Assembly: GCF_902833645.1 (NCBI RefSeq)
Contig: NZ_CADFGE010000002.1
Coordinates: forward strand, 3,158 to 67,157
Origin: Paraburkholderia fungorum
GTDB taxonomy: Bacteria; Pseudomonadota; Gammaproteobacteria; Burkholderiales; Burkholderiaceae
Direction of reading: 5' to 3'
DNA: 64,000 bases
Positions 44,132 through 54,475 of this stretch are shown piece after piece. Numbering within the stretch: the first letter of the stretch is position 1; each line of letters begins with the position of its first letter. The notes below the pieces were generated by a model, which saw only the letters and a program-made list of their open reading frames with translations, had not been told where the DNA came from and made no database searches. Both the position numbers and the translations under genes were made by a program.

Positions 44132-44214
44132 GGATGCTTTGAGTTTAGCAGCGTTTTCACGAGCGGTCCTCGTTCTAGGATTGCGGTCAACCATTCAACA
44201 TCCAGGAGACGCCC

Positions 44215-45309
44215 ATGAAGACCTACCGCATCGCAACCATCCCCGGCGACGGCATCGGCAAGGAAGTCGTGCCGGCAGGCCAACGCGTTCTCGAAGCGAT
44301 CGCCGCGCGAAGCGACGCCTTCCGGTTCGAGTTCGAGAACTTCGGCTGGGGCGGCGACTTCTACCGCGAACATGGCGTGATGATGCCGGCCGACGGGCTC
44401 GACGCTATCCGCAACAAGGACGCCATTCTGTTTGGCTCGGCGGGCGACCCGCATATTCCCGATCACGTGACGCTGTGGGGACTGCGCCTGAAAATCTGCC
44501 AGGGCTTCGATCAGTACGCGAACGTGCGTCCCACCCGCATCCTTGCCGGTATCGACGCACCGTTAAAGCGCTGCGGGCCGAAGGATCTCGACTGGGTGAT
44601 CGTTCGCGAGAACTCGGAGGGCGAGTACTCCGGCGTAGGTGGACGCGCGCATCAGGGCCATCCGATCGAAGTGGCAACGGATGTGTCGATGATGACCCGC
44701 GCGGGTGTCGAGCGCATTCTGCGATTCGCATTCCGCCTCGCTCAGTCGCGGCCGCGCAAGCTGTTGACGGTGATTACCAAGAGCAATGCGCAACGTCACG
44801 CGATGGTGATGTGGGACGAGATCGCGCTCGAAGTCTCAAAAGAATTTCCCGACGTCAAATGGGACAAGGAACTCGTCGACGCCGCCACCGCGCGCATGGT
44901 CAACCGTCCCGCAACGCTCGATACGATCGTCGCGACCAATCTTCACGCGGACATTCTTAGCGATCTGGCCGCAGCGCTGGCCGGCAGCCTCGGCATTGCG
45001 CCGACCGCGAATCTGGACCCCGAGCGGCGCTATCCGTCGATGTTCGAACCGATTCACGGCTCCGCTTTCGACATCATGGGCAAGGGTCTCGCCAATCCGG
45101 TCGGCACGTTCTGGTCGGTGGTGATGATGCTCGAGCACCTGGGCGAGGTGGCCGCCGCGCAGCAATTGATGAGCGCGATCGAACGCATCACCGCTGATCC
45201 GGCGTTGCACACGGGCGACCTTGGCGGCACGGCGACGACCGTGCAGGTGACCGATGCCGTCTGCGCAATTCTCGCAGAGGAACCGGCGGCGCAGTTCAAG
45301 GCAGCCTGA
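44215..45309 (+). CDS. ttuC: Tartrate dehydrogenase/decarboxylase or D-malate dehydrogenase
   Basis: A 364-residue beta-decarboxylating dehydrogenase of the isopropylmalate/isocitrate dehydrogenase family. IATIPGDGIGKEVVPAGQRVLEA opens the chain. VRENSEGEYSGVGG (substrate loop), VITKSNAQRH, metal Asp residues in NLHADILSDL and PIHGSAFDIMGKGLANPVGTFWS are typical of the TtuC/DmlA branch, which takes tartrate, D-malate or related hydroxydiacids with NAD and Mn. AGGAG precedes ATG 44215. It heads a plus-strand unit with an MFS carrier, divergent from LysR. Tartrate and D-malate cannot be told apart from sequence. Confidence 0.88.
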   Translation: MKTYRIATIPGDGIGKEVVPAGQRVLEAIAARSDAFRFEFENFGWGGDFYREHGVMMPADGLDAIRNKDAILFGSAGDPHIPDHVTLWGLRLKICQGFDQYANVRPTRILAGIDAPLKRCGPKDLDWVIVRENSEGEYSGVGGRAHQGHPIEVATDVSMMTRAGVERILRFAFRLAQSRPRKLLTVITKSNAQRHAMVMWDEIALEVSKEFPDVKWDKELVDAATARMVNRPATLDTIVATNLHADILSDLAAALAGSLGIAPTANLDPERRYPSMFEPIHGSAFDIMGKGLANPVGTFWSVVMMLEHLGEVAAAQQLMSAIERITADPALHTGDLGGTATTVQVTDAVCAILAEEPAAQFKAA

Positions 45310-45409
45310 ATCCGGAACCCCGCAACACGCAACACGCAACGCACGCATTTCAAAAGAACATACCGCCCGGACGCACACGTCACGGGCGGTTCAAAGAATG
45401 GAGACTCGC

Positions 45410-46705
45410 ATGGCCAATGAATTGCAAGCCCGCGTGGTTCGCAAGCTGACGTGGCGCATTTTGCCGTTCGTCATGCTGCTTTACTTCGTCAGCTTTCTCG
45501 ATCGTGTGAACGTCGGTTTCGCCGCGCTCACGATGAATAAGGACCTGGGCCTTTCGCCGACCATGTTCGGACTTGGCGGCGGCATCTTCTTTCTTGGCTA
45601 CTTCCTGTTCGAGGTGCCGTCGAACCTCATTCTGAACAAGGTCGGTGCGCGTATCTGGATTGCGCGCGTGATGGTGACGTGGGGGCTGGTGTCGGCGGCA
45701 TCCGCGTTTGTCGTTGGGCCGAACTCGTTCTACGTGCTGCGTTTTTTGCTCGGGGTCGCGGAAGCGGGTTTCTTTCCCGGCATCATTCTCTATCTCAGCC
45801 AGTGGTTTCCCGCGCGTCAACGTGCAGTCGCGGCCGCGGCGTTCATGGCGGCCGCGCCTTTGTCGACGGCAATCGGTTCGCCCATCTCAGGCGCCATCAT
45901 GCAGATGCCGGCGCTGTTCGGATTGAAAGACTGGCAATGGCTGTTCATCATCGAAGCGATTCCCGCTGTCATTCTCGGTTTCACCGTGTTGAAAGCGCTC
46001 ACCGATTCGCCGGAGAAAGCGGCATGGCTCGCCGCGGATGAGAAAGCGTGGCTGATCTCAACCTTGCGTGACGAGCGCGCGGGACGTGAGTCGCAAGCAG
46101 GCCACGCAGCGGGCGCGCTCGCCGCCTTACGCGACCCGCGTGTGTGGATCATGTCGATGATTTACTTCGGCACGTCCGCGGGTCTTTATACGCTCGGCTT
46201 ATGGGCGCCGCTGATCATTCGTCAATTCGGCTTCAGCGCGCTCGGCACGGGCGCATTGAATGCGATTCCCAGCGTGCTCGCCGTGCTCGGCATGGTGATG
46301 TGGGCACGCCACTCCGATCGCACGGGAGAGCGCACGTGGCACGTGGTGATCCCATGCGTCGCGGCAGGCGTCGGGCTCGCATGGGCTGGCTTTGCGGACA
46401 CGGTCGTCGCGGTGGTGCTTGCGCTGATCGTCGTGAACGTGGGCATTAGTGCGGCGAAGGCGCCGTTATGGGCCATGCCGAGTACCTTCCTATCGGGCGC
46501 CGGCGCGGCGGCCGGTATTGCCATGATCAATTCGATCGGCAACCTCGGCGGCTTTGTCGGCCCATTTGCGATTGGCTGGCTGAAGAGTCTGACTGGGGGA
46601 TATGCTGCCGGACTCTACGTGGTGGCGGCAAGTCTTGCGGTATCCGCCATACTTGCTCTCGCCGTTGGCCGGCGAGGCTATCGGGCAGCGCCGGCGCCGC
46701 AATGA
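45410..46705 (+). CDS. ttuB: MFS transporter, anion:cation symporter family (TtuB-like)
   Basis: A 431-residue carrier with twelve helices, of the ACS family that takes up tartrate, phthalate or galactonate. LTWRILPFVMLLYFVSFLDRVNVGFAALTMNKDLGLSPTMFGLGGGIFF in parts is the family's N-terminus. LRFLLGVAEAGFFPGIILYLSQWFPARQR is its fourth/fifth-helix signature. GGAG six bases before ATG 45410 fixes the start, though an in-frame ATG 12 bases earlier exists. It lies 100 bases after the dehydrogenase gene and likely brings in its substrate. Confidence 0.87.
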   Translation: MANELQARVVRKLTWRILPFVMLLYFVSFLDRVNVGFAALTMNKDLGLSPTMFGLGGGIFFLGYFLFEVPSNLILNKVGARIWIARVMVTWGLVSAASAFVVGPNSFYVLRFLLGVAEAGFFPGIILYLSQWFPARQRAVAAAAFMAAAPLSTAIGSPISGAIMQMPALFGLKDWQWLFIIEAIPAVILGFTVLKALTDSPEKAAWLAADEKAWLISTLRDERAGRESQAGHAAGALAALRDPRVWIMSMIYFGTSAGLYTLGLWAPLIIRQFGFSALGTGALNAIPSVLAVLGMVMWARHSDRTGERTWHVVIPCVAAGVGLAWAGFADTVVAVVLALIVVNVGISAAKAPLWAMPSTFLSGAGAAAGIAMINSIGNLGGFVGPFAIGWLKSLTGGYAAGLYVVAASLAVSAILALAVGRRGYRAAPAPQ

Positions 46706-46747
46706 CCTCGCTCGCGGGCGGCAAACGCAGCCCGTCATCGCGCGTAT

Positions 46748-47029
46748 TCAATGATTGAACAGGCGCGAGTTCTTGCCCGCGAAATGCATCGTTGACGATT
46801 GTGAAAAGCTTGTCGCAGGTGCGCCGTAACCCGAGCTGTCGCCGTAGCCCGACATCTTGTGCGATGGCTGCTGATTTTGCGTGCCCGGCTGATTGTTCTG
46901 CGTGTCGTGCAGCGAAACCGTGGGTGCGGGTGTGGCGCCGTTCGTGGGTGTGTTCATTTGTTGGGCGAACGACAGGGTCGGGATCGCGATGAACGAAGCG
47001 ATGAGCATGACGTGTTTGAGTGCTTTCAT
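46748..47029 (-). CDS. Small exported protein of unknown function
   Basis: A 93-residue exported protein. The signal peptide MKALKHVMLIASFIAIPTLSFAQ has the MK...SFAQ pattern common to DUF4148-like small proteins of Burkholderiales. The mature part is polar and Asn/Gln/Ser/Thr-rich (NNQPGTQNQQPSHKMSGYGDSSGYGAP in parts) with no recognised domain. It ends in FAGKNSRLFNH. GGAG seven bases before ATG 47029 supports the start. Convergent with the MFS gene. Confidence 0.65.
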   Translation of the reverse strand: MKALKHVMLIASFIAIPTLSFAQQMNTPTNGATPAPTVSLHDTQNNQPGTQNQQPSHKMSGYGDSSGYGAPATSFSQSSTMHFAGKNSRLFNH

Positions 47030-47523
47030 GACGGTTCTCCAATTGGGTGAGGGTGCCGCACCGGCCATTTCCGGCCAGCGCATGTCTACACAATAAGCAG
47101 TTTTCCTTAACTTCTCCTTAGGGGAGGCGAAGGACCTTTTTCGTCATTTCGAAGACGGTACGCCGTCAGCCTCAATCCCCATCCCACCCCTGTCGTTCAC
47201 GCCATTCGCGGGTGCGCTACCATGCCCGCTGGGCACCGGTGCGCTTGCTGCACCGCCGCAAGTCCGCCCGCCGCTTCTCCGGTTCAGGAGTTTTTTCGCC
47301 GGACCGCCCCGACTTGCTCTGGCGCGACACGCACGGCGAGCCCCCTCCATACCCCGCAAACCCTTGTCCAGCCGGGTTTTGGCCGCCGCCGGCCGGAACC
47401 CGCGCGGCCGCGGTGTCGTATTTCCACATGTGGTTGTCGCAAATAGTCGGCTAGGCGTACTTTTTTCTGGCAACTATGTATGCACAGCGCGGACGGACGT
47501 CCGCCACGCACGGAGAGCATTCA
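47030..47523. other. Intergenic region upstream of choV
   Basis: About 490 bases with no convincing gene: several overlapping short frames exist, but none has a Shine-Dalgarno or a recognisable product. An A+T-rich patch (47085-47160) could hold the promoter of the small exported gene. The stretch before choV (47440-47520) ends in GGAG at 47511. No palindromic operator was found. Confidence 0.45.
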
Positions 47524-48702
47524 ATGAATTCCCCCAAGGTCGTGGTCGAAGGGCTGTGCAAGGTGTTCGGCACTAACCCGAAACAGGCGATCGGCATGCT
47601 GGCAGGCGGCGCGACGAAAGAAGAAGTGTTCGCGCGCACCGGTCAGATAGTCGGTGTCCACAACGTATCGTTCGAAGTCAAGGAAGGCGAGATCTTCGTC
47701 CTGATGGGGCTGTCCGGCTCCGGCAAGTCGACGCTGATTCGCCTGATCAATCGGCTCGTCGACCCGTCGGCCGGCAAGGTGCTGATCGACGGCCGCGACG
47801 TGGTGAGCGTGCCGCGCCGGGAACTCACGGCGTTGCGCCGCAAGGACATGAGCATGGTGTTCCAGTCCTTCGCGTTGATGCCGCAGCGCACGGTTCTGTC
47901 CAATGCGGCGTTCGGACTGGAAGTGGCGGGCGTGGGCAAGAAGGAGCGCGAGAAGCGCGCCATGGCCGTGCTTGAACAGGTCGGCCTCGCACCGTTCGCG
48001 GAAAAGCTGCCGGCCCAATTGTCCGGCGGCATGCAGCAGCGCGTGGGTCTGGCGCGGGCGCTGGCCGTCAATCCGTCGCTGATGATCATGGACGAAGCGT
48101 TCTCCGCACTCGATCCGCTCAAGCGCAAGGAAATGCAGAACGTGCTGCTCGATCTGCAACGCGAGCAGCAACGCACGATCCTGTTCGTCTCGCACGATCT
48201 GGAAGAGGCGATGCGCATCGGCACCCGGATCGCGATCATGGAAGGCGGCAAGGTGGTGCAGATCGGCACGCCGCAGGAAATCATCACCAATCCCGCCGAC
48301 GACTACGTGCGCGCGTTCTTCGAAGGCATCGACACCAGCCGCTATCTGACGGCCGGCGACCTGATGCAGACAGACGCGGTGCCGCTCATGCAGCATTCGC
48401 CGCAGATCGACGCCTCGAGCGTGGCCGCGACGCTCAACGGCAGCGCCGACTACGCGTTCGTGCTCGACGCCGAGCGCAAGATTCGCGGCTTCGTGTGCCG
48501 CGATGCAATGGGCAGTGCGTCACCGCAACTCAATCACATCGAGTGCATCCGCCGTACCACGCCTCTGGACGACGTCGTCGAACGCGTGGTGGCGAGCCGC
48601 GCACCGCTGCCGGTCGTCGAAGCGGACGGCTCCTACTGCGGTTCGATCAACAAGACGAACGTGCTGCACGTTCTCACGCGCCATCGAGGTTCCCATGTCT
48701 GA
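47524..48702 (+). CDS. choV: Choline/glycine betaine ABC transporter ATPase
   Basis: A 392-residue ATPase of the ProV/OpuAA type. It starts with the ProV-like segment KVFGTNPKQAIGMLAGGATKEEVFARTG in parts, then Walker A GLSGSGKST, LSGGMQQRVGLARAL and Walker B LMIMDEAFSALDPL. Residues about 285-392 form a CBS-like tail (DYAFVLDAERKIRGFVCRD), which in OpuA-type transporters senses ionic strength. GGAG at 47511 precedes ATG 47524. The stop lies inside the start of the permease gene (8-base overlap). Choline is inferred as the ligand from the ChoX-like binding protein. Confidence 0.9.
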   Translation: MNSPKVVVEGLCKVFGTNPKQAIGMLAGGATKEEVFARTGQIVGVHNVSFEVKEGEIFVLMGLSGSGKSTLIRLINRLVDPSAGKVLIDGRDVVSVPRRELTALRRKDMSMVFQSFALMPQRTVLSNAAFGLEVAGVGKKEREKRAMAVLEQVGLAPFAEKLPAQLSGGMQQRVGLARALAVNPSLMIMDEAFSALDPLKRKEMQNVLLDLQREQQRTILFVSHDLEEAMRIGTRIAIMEGGKVVQIGTPQEIITNPADDYVRAFFEGIDTSRYLTAGDLMQTDAVPLMQHSPQIDASSVAATLNGSADYAFVLDAERKIRGFVCRDAMGSASPQLNHIECIRRTTPLDDVVERVVASRAPLPVVEADGSYCGSINKTNVLHVLTRHRGSHV

Positions 48703-49597
48703 AGTCATTCCACTTGGCGCCTGGGTCGATCACGGCGTTCACTACCTGCTCGACCACGACGCGAAAACCTTCGATTCGATCGGCAAGGTTATCGAAAGTT
48801 TTGCCGCGCTGATCGAGCACGGTCTGCAAGCCGTGCCGATGTGGGCTCTGATGGCGTTTTTCGTCGGAATCGGTTTGTGGCGGGTTGGCTGGCGTTTCGC
48901 GCTGTTCACGCTGCTGGCAATGTTGCTGATCTATGGCACCGGCTTCTGGGACCAGATGGTGATTACCCTCGGCCTCACGCTTTCGTCGACCCTGATCAGC
49001 CTGCTGTTCGGCGTGCCGCTCGGCATCTGGACCGCGAAGAGCCGCACCGTCGAGATGATCGTGCGACCCGTGCTCGATCTGATGCAGACCATGCCCGCGT
49101 TCGTCTACCTGATTCCGGCGGCGATGCTGTTCGGTCTTGGCCGCGTGCCAGGGATTCTCTCCACCGTCATTTTCGCCATGCCGCCGGCTGTGCGTCTCAC
49201 GTCGCTCGGCATCAAGCATGTGAATCGCGAAATCGTCGAAGCTGGCGAGGCGTTCGGCTGTACGCCTTGGCAATTGCTCTACAAGGTGCAGTTTCCGAAC
49301 GCGCTGCCGTCGATCATGACGGGTGTGAACCAGACCATCATGATGGCGCTCTCGATGGTGATCATCGCCTCGATGGTGGGCGCGGGCGGTCTCGGCAACG
49401 ACGTGCTGGCGAGTATTCAGCGGCTCGATATAGGTCTTGGCTTCGAAAGCGGTCTCTCGGTGGTGATGCTGGCGATCATTCTCGACCGCATTACCGAAAG
49501 TTTCGGCCGCTCGCCGGGCACGGCGCGGGCGCCGCTGCTGTCGGGCCTGCGCAGCGTCATGAAGGTGCGCCGCGCGCCGACGGCGCAGCACAGCTGA
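48695..49597 (+). CDS. choW: Choline/glycine betaine ABC transporter permease
   Basis: A 300-residue permease of the ProW/OpuAB type with six to seven helices. It has LGLTLSSTLISLLFGVPLGIW, the PVLDLMQTMPAFVYLIPAAMLFGLGRVPGIL segment, and the EAA loop in EIVEAGEAFGCTPWQLLYKVQFPNALPSIMTGVNQTIMMALSM, in parts. It forms the membrane channel for ChoV and ChoX. The stop is separated from the regulator gene by only seven bases. Confidence 0.9.
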   Translation: MSEVIPLGAWVDHGVHYLLDHDAKTFDSIGKVIESFAALIEHGLQAVPMWALMAFFVGIGLWRVGWRFALFTLLAMLLIYGTGFWDQMVITLGLTLSSTLISLLFGVPLGIWTAKSRTVEMIVRPVLDLMQTMPAFVYLIPAAMLFGLGRVPGILSTVIFAMPPAVRLTSLGIKHVNREIVEAGEAFGCTPWQLLYKVQFPNALPSIMTGVNQTIMMALSMVIIASMVGAGGLGNDVLASIQRLDIGLGFESGLSVVMLAIILDRITESFGRSPGTARAPLLSGLRSVMKVRRAPTAQHS

Positions 49598-49604
49598 GCC
49601 GCCT

Positions 49605-50603
49605 ATGAAGCGCGACGCGATTCCTACTGTCGAGGCCTCAACCGATTCGCCGTTGTCCGGGCTCGCGCACTTTGGTTTTCTGACGCTGCCGAACTTTTCG
49701 ATGATCGCGTTCACGAGCGCGGTCGAAGTGCTGCGCATGGCCAATTATGTCGGCCGCGCGCAGCACTACAGATGGTCGGTGATTACACCGGACGGCGAGC
49801 CGGCTCGAGCGAGCAACGGCATCACCGTGAGGCCGACCACGACGCTCGCTGAAGCGGGTATGCCGGACGTGCTGATCGTCTGCGCCGGCTGGCATGTGCG
49901 CGATTACGTGAACGAGACGGTGATCGCGTTGCTGCAGGACGTTGCGTCGCAAGGGATTCCGCTGGGCGGACTGTGCACCGGGCCCTACGCGCTGCTGGCC
50001 GCGAACCTGCTCGACGGTTATCGCTGTACCGTGCATTGGGAAGATATGTCGCCGTTGCACAAAAGCTACCCGCACGTGCGTTTCGCCGATGAGCTGTTCG
50101 TGATCGACCGCGACCGGCTGACGTGCACGGGCGGCACCGCGCCGCTCGACCTGATGTTGAACCTGGTGGGCATGCGCCTCGGCCATGCGGTCGCGGCGCA
50201 GGTGTCCGAGCAGTTCATCGTCGAACGGATTCGCGGTTCGACCGACTATCAGCATATCCCGGTCGATGCGCGGGTGGGTTTCTCGCGGGCGGAATTGATC
50301 GAAGTCGTGCGCCTGATGGAGGCGAACATCGAAGAACCGTTATCGCTCGATGAGCTTGCGCGGCTCGTGCAATTGTCGCAACGTCATTTGCAGCGCATGT
50401 TCAAGATGTTCCTGAGCGTATCGCCGACGCACTACTACCTGACTTTGCGCTTGCGCCGGGCGCGCGAGCTGCTGCGCAACACGGACGCTTCGATTGCACG
50501 CGTAACGGCCGTGTGCGGCTTTCATTCGCCGTGCCATTTCAGCAAGGCCTATCGCGCGCAGTTTGGGCACGCGCCAAGCGTCGAGCGGCGGCTGTCGGCG
50601 TGA
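49605..50603 (+). CDS. GbdR-like transcriptional regulator (DJ-1/PfpI plus AraC domains)
   Basis: A 332-residue GlxA-type regulator. The N-terminal DJ-1/PfpI-like domain (FGFLTLPNFSMIAFTSAVEVLRMANYVGR, then GGLCTGPYALLAANLLDGYRCTVHWE) senses an effector. The C-terminal AraC domain has two helix-turn-helices (LSLDELARLVQLSQRHLQRMFK and ASIARVTAVCGFHSPCHFSKAYRAQFG). It resembles GbdR, the glycine betaine/dimethylglycine-responsive activator of choline catabolism. It is inserted in the choline transporter operon between the permease and the binding-protein gene, so it is probably co-transcribed with choVW. Some close relatives (CdhR, SouR) respond to carnitine or sarcosine instead. Confidence 0.85.
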   Translation: MKRDAIPTVEASTDSPLSGLAHFGFLTLPNFSMIAFTSAVEVLRMANYVGRAQHYRWSVITPDGEPARASNGITVRPTTTLAEAGMPDVLIVCAGWHVRDYVNETVIALLQDVASQGIPLGGLCTGPYALLAANLLDGYRCTVHWEDMSPLHKSYPHVRFADELFVIDRDRLTCTGGTAPLDLMLNLVGMRLGHAVAAQVSEQFIVERIRGSTDYQHIPVDARVGFSRAELIEVVRLMEANIEEPLSLDELARLVQLSQRHLQRMFKMFLSVSPTHYYLTLRLRRARELLRNTDASIARVTAVCGFHSPCHFSKAYRAQFGHAPSVERRLSA

Positions 50604-50711
50604 CCGGGTTGACGTAAAAGAGTTGGCTTCGAGTAAGTCGGCGCGATTCATCGCGCCTGGAAAATCCACTTGATAAAACCAGTCTAGCTTCAATCACCCT
50701 GAGGGAACGCC

Positions 50712-51647
50712 ATGAAACGTTTGTGGGCTGCGTCGTTGTGCGCGCTGTCGGTGTCGTCTGTCTTTGCCGTGGAACCTGCCACCTGCCGGGACGTCCGGTT
50801 CGCCGACGTCGGCTGGACCGATATTGCGGCAACCACCGGTCTCGCTTCGACGGTGCTCGAAGGCCTCGGCTACAAGCCGACCAAAACCATCGCCTCGGTG
50901 CCGATCACCTTTGCGGGCGTGAAGAGCAAGCAGATCGACGTGTTTCTCGGTTACTGGTCGCCGACCATGGATCCGATCATCGATCCGTTCAGGAAGGCCG
51001 GTCAGCTCACCGTGCTGTCCACGCCGAACCTGACCGGCGCGAAATACACGCTGGCGGTGCCTGATTACGCGTATCAGGCGGGCATCAAGAGCTTTGCCGA
51101 CATTGCGAAGAACTACGACAAGCTCGACGGCAAGATCTACGGGATCGAACCAGGCAACGACGGCAATGCGCTGATCAAGAAGATGATCGACAGCAACCAG
51201 TTCGGCCTTGGCAAGTTCAAGCTGGTGGAGTCGAGCGAGGCGGGCATGCTGGTCGAAGTGAATCGCGCGATTCGCGATAAGAAGCCGATCGTGTTTCTCG
51301 GCTGGGAACCGCATCCGATGAACGTGCAGATGAAGATCGATTATCTGTCCGGCGGCGACGACGTGTTCGGGCCGAACTACGGCGAAGCCAAAGTGATGAC
51401 GGTCGTGCCGACCGATTACTCGACGCGTTGCCCGAACGTCGCGAAACTCGTGTCGAACCTGCACTTCACGACCGACATCGAGAACCACGTGATGCTGCCG
51501 ATCATGAACAAGACCGATCCGAACAAGGCGGCCAGGGATTGGCTGAAGGCGAATCCGGGCGTGCTCGACAAGTGGCTTGCGGGCGTGAAGACGTTCGATG
51601 GCAAGGACGGCTTGCCGGCGGTGAAGGCGTACGTCGCAGGGCAGTAA
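50712..51647 (+). CDS. choX: Choline-binding protein of the ABC transporter
   Basis: A 311-residue periplasmic binding protein with a signal peptide ending SVFAVEPA. It shows the ChoX pattern: VRFADVGWTDIAATTGLASTVLEGLGY, VFLGYWSPTMDP, LAGAKYTLA-like LTGAKYTLAVP, KIYGIEPGNDGN, VVFLGWEPHPMN-like IVFLGWEPHPMN and LSGGDDVFGPNYG. The aromatic cage residues (Trp/Tyr) that hold the choline ammonium group lie in these segments. An in-frame ATG at 50712 follows GAGGGAACGCC. It serves choVW. Confidence 0.9.
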   Translation: MKRLWAASLCALSVSSVFAVEPATCRDVRFADVGWTDIAATTGLASTVLEGLGYKPTKTIASVPITFAGVKSKQIDVFLGYWSPTMDPIIDPFRKAGQLTVLSTPNLTGAKYTLAVPDYAYQAGIKSFADIAKNYDKLDGKIYGIEPGNDGNALIKKMIDSNQFGLGKFKLVESSEAGMLVEVNRAIRDKKPIVFLGWEPHPMNVQMKIDYLSGGDDVFGPNYGEAKVMTVVPTDYSTRCPNVAKLVSNLHFTTDIENHVMLPIMNKTDPNKAARDWLKANPGVLDKWLAGVKTFDGKDGLPAVKAYVAGQ

Positions 51648-51660
51648 GAGGGACTCGGGC

Positions 51661-52743
51661 CTAGATCGCCTGGGCCCGCCCCGGAAAAGTCTCGTCGTAG
51701 CCCGAGCCGTCATCCGCTTCCGCCGCCGTGCCGCGTTGCTCGCGGTACATCATCGGCGGCAGGCCGAACTGCTTGCGGAACTCGCGGCCCAGATGCGAGG
51801 CATCGGAAAAGCCGCAACTGGAGGCAATGTCCGCGACCGTCTTATCCGAACTCGTCAGCAGCCACGCGGCGGTGCGCAAGCGTACCTGCTTCGCGTAGGC
51901 CTGCGGCGCCTTGCCGGTTTCCGCCTTGAAGAGCCGCTCAAGCTGACGCGGTGACAGATCGAGCTTGCGCGCCAGTTCGTCGAGCGACAGCGAGCGGCCC
52001 ACGTGCTGTTCCATCAGCAGAATCGCGCGCTTCACCTTCGGATGCGCCGCGGGTGCAAGACCTGGTGGATGCGGCTGTGGTGCATTACCTTTCTGCATAT
52101 CGTCGACCAGCAGAATGCGCAGTGCCTTCTGTACCGTGGCCGTTTCAAAGTGGCGCAGCAGGATCGCCGCCGCCACGTCGATCGACGCGCGTCCACCCGA
52201 ACACGTGATGCGCCGGCGGTCGATCACGAACAGCCTGTCCGCCACCAGCGTCTCTTCATTGACCGCCGGAAAGCGTTCGATGAAATCCCAGTAGTGAAAC
52301 CAGCTCACGCAGATGCGATGGCCGTCCAGCACGCCCGCGCGCATCAGCGAAAACACGCCCGTGCACATGCCGACCAGGGTTGCGTCGGTAGCGGCGGCGC
52401 GGCGGATGAAGGCGAGCGTTGCGTCGTTCGCGGCCGGCCCGGAATGCAGCAGGCCGCCCACCACCACGACGTAATCGAACGGCTCGGCCTTGTCGAAGGT
52501 TTCCCACGGCGTGATCTGGATCCCGCAACTCGCACGGACGGGGGCGAGGGTTTCCCCTATCACGCTCCACGAACAGCGCACGGGTTTGCTGAAGTCGCCT
52601 TCGTCCGCGGACAGGCGCAACAGGTCGACGAACCCGGAGAACGCCGTCAGCGTGAAGTTCGGCAGCAGGATGATGCCGAAGCGGATGCGCTGCTTCGAGG
52701 AGCCGTCGATCGATTGAAGGGGACGCGGTTCAGCGGAATTCAT
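51661..52743 (-). CDS. GlxA-family transcriptional regulator
   Basis: A 360-residue regulator with a DJ-1/PfpI-like N-terminal domain (FGIILLPNFTLTAFSGFVDLLRLSADEG, then GMCTGVFSLMRAGVLDGHRICVSWFHYWDF) and a C-terminal AraC domain (LSLDELARKLDLSPRQLERLFKAETG and TVADIASSCGFSDASHLGREFRKQFG). It differs from the GbdR-like protein at 49605 in its VHWE-equivalent region (VSWF). Located between choX and the divergent sdaA/sarcosine oxidase unit, it is a candidate to control serine/sarcosine use. The start MNSAEP has no visible Shine-Dalgarno; five more codons upstream are possible. Confidence 0.82.
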   Translation of the reverse strand: MNSAEPRPLQSIDGSSKQRIRFGIILLPNFTLTAFSGFVDLLRLSADEGDFSKPVRCSWSVIGETLAPVRASCGIQITPWETFDKAEPFDYVVVVGGLLHSGPAANDATLAFIRRAAATDATLVGMCTGVFSLMRAGVLDGHRICVSWFHYWDFIERFPAVNEETLVADRLFVIDRRRITCSGGRASIDVAAAILLRHFETATVQKALRILLVDDMQKGNAPQPHPPGLAPAAHPKVKRAILLMEQHVGRSLSLDELARKLDLSPRQLERLFKAETGKAPQAYAKQVRLRTAAWLLTSSDKTVADIASSCGFSDASHLGREFRKQFGLPPMMYREQRGTAAEADDGSGYDETFPGRAQAI

Positions 52744-53034
52744 GCATGCAGCCAGCAAAAGAAAAGAGTTGAATCAAGCATAGCACCGGGGATAGCGGCC
52801 CATTCAGCGTTGTTCCGAGCATCGCGAACCGCAAGTCCGGCGCCTGTCGAAAATGCGTCAGAAGTCATCGCAAATGCGCCGCTGCGCGTGACCGGCGCTC
52901 CGCTTGACGTCACTATCCCACTGTCATGCCGTTTTTATTCTATCGGTCCAATTTGACGTGCGGTGCAATAGCGGCTAGTTGAAGCCAAACCGGCAACCCC
53001 GCTAAATCTGGTATCGCAACGTACAAGGCACACC

Positions 53035-54429
<1,395 letters not shown>

Positions 54430-54475
54430 ACGGATCAGGAAGCAAAGAGTAACAACAGGACCCAAAGGACCAACG

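Noticed and set aside
47144..47520. Cluster of overlapping short frames on both strands before choV
   Set aside because: All are short and mutually overlapping, Pro/Arg/Ala-rich, with no start signals. Read as GC-driven noise.
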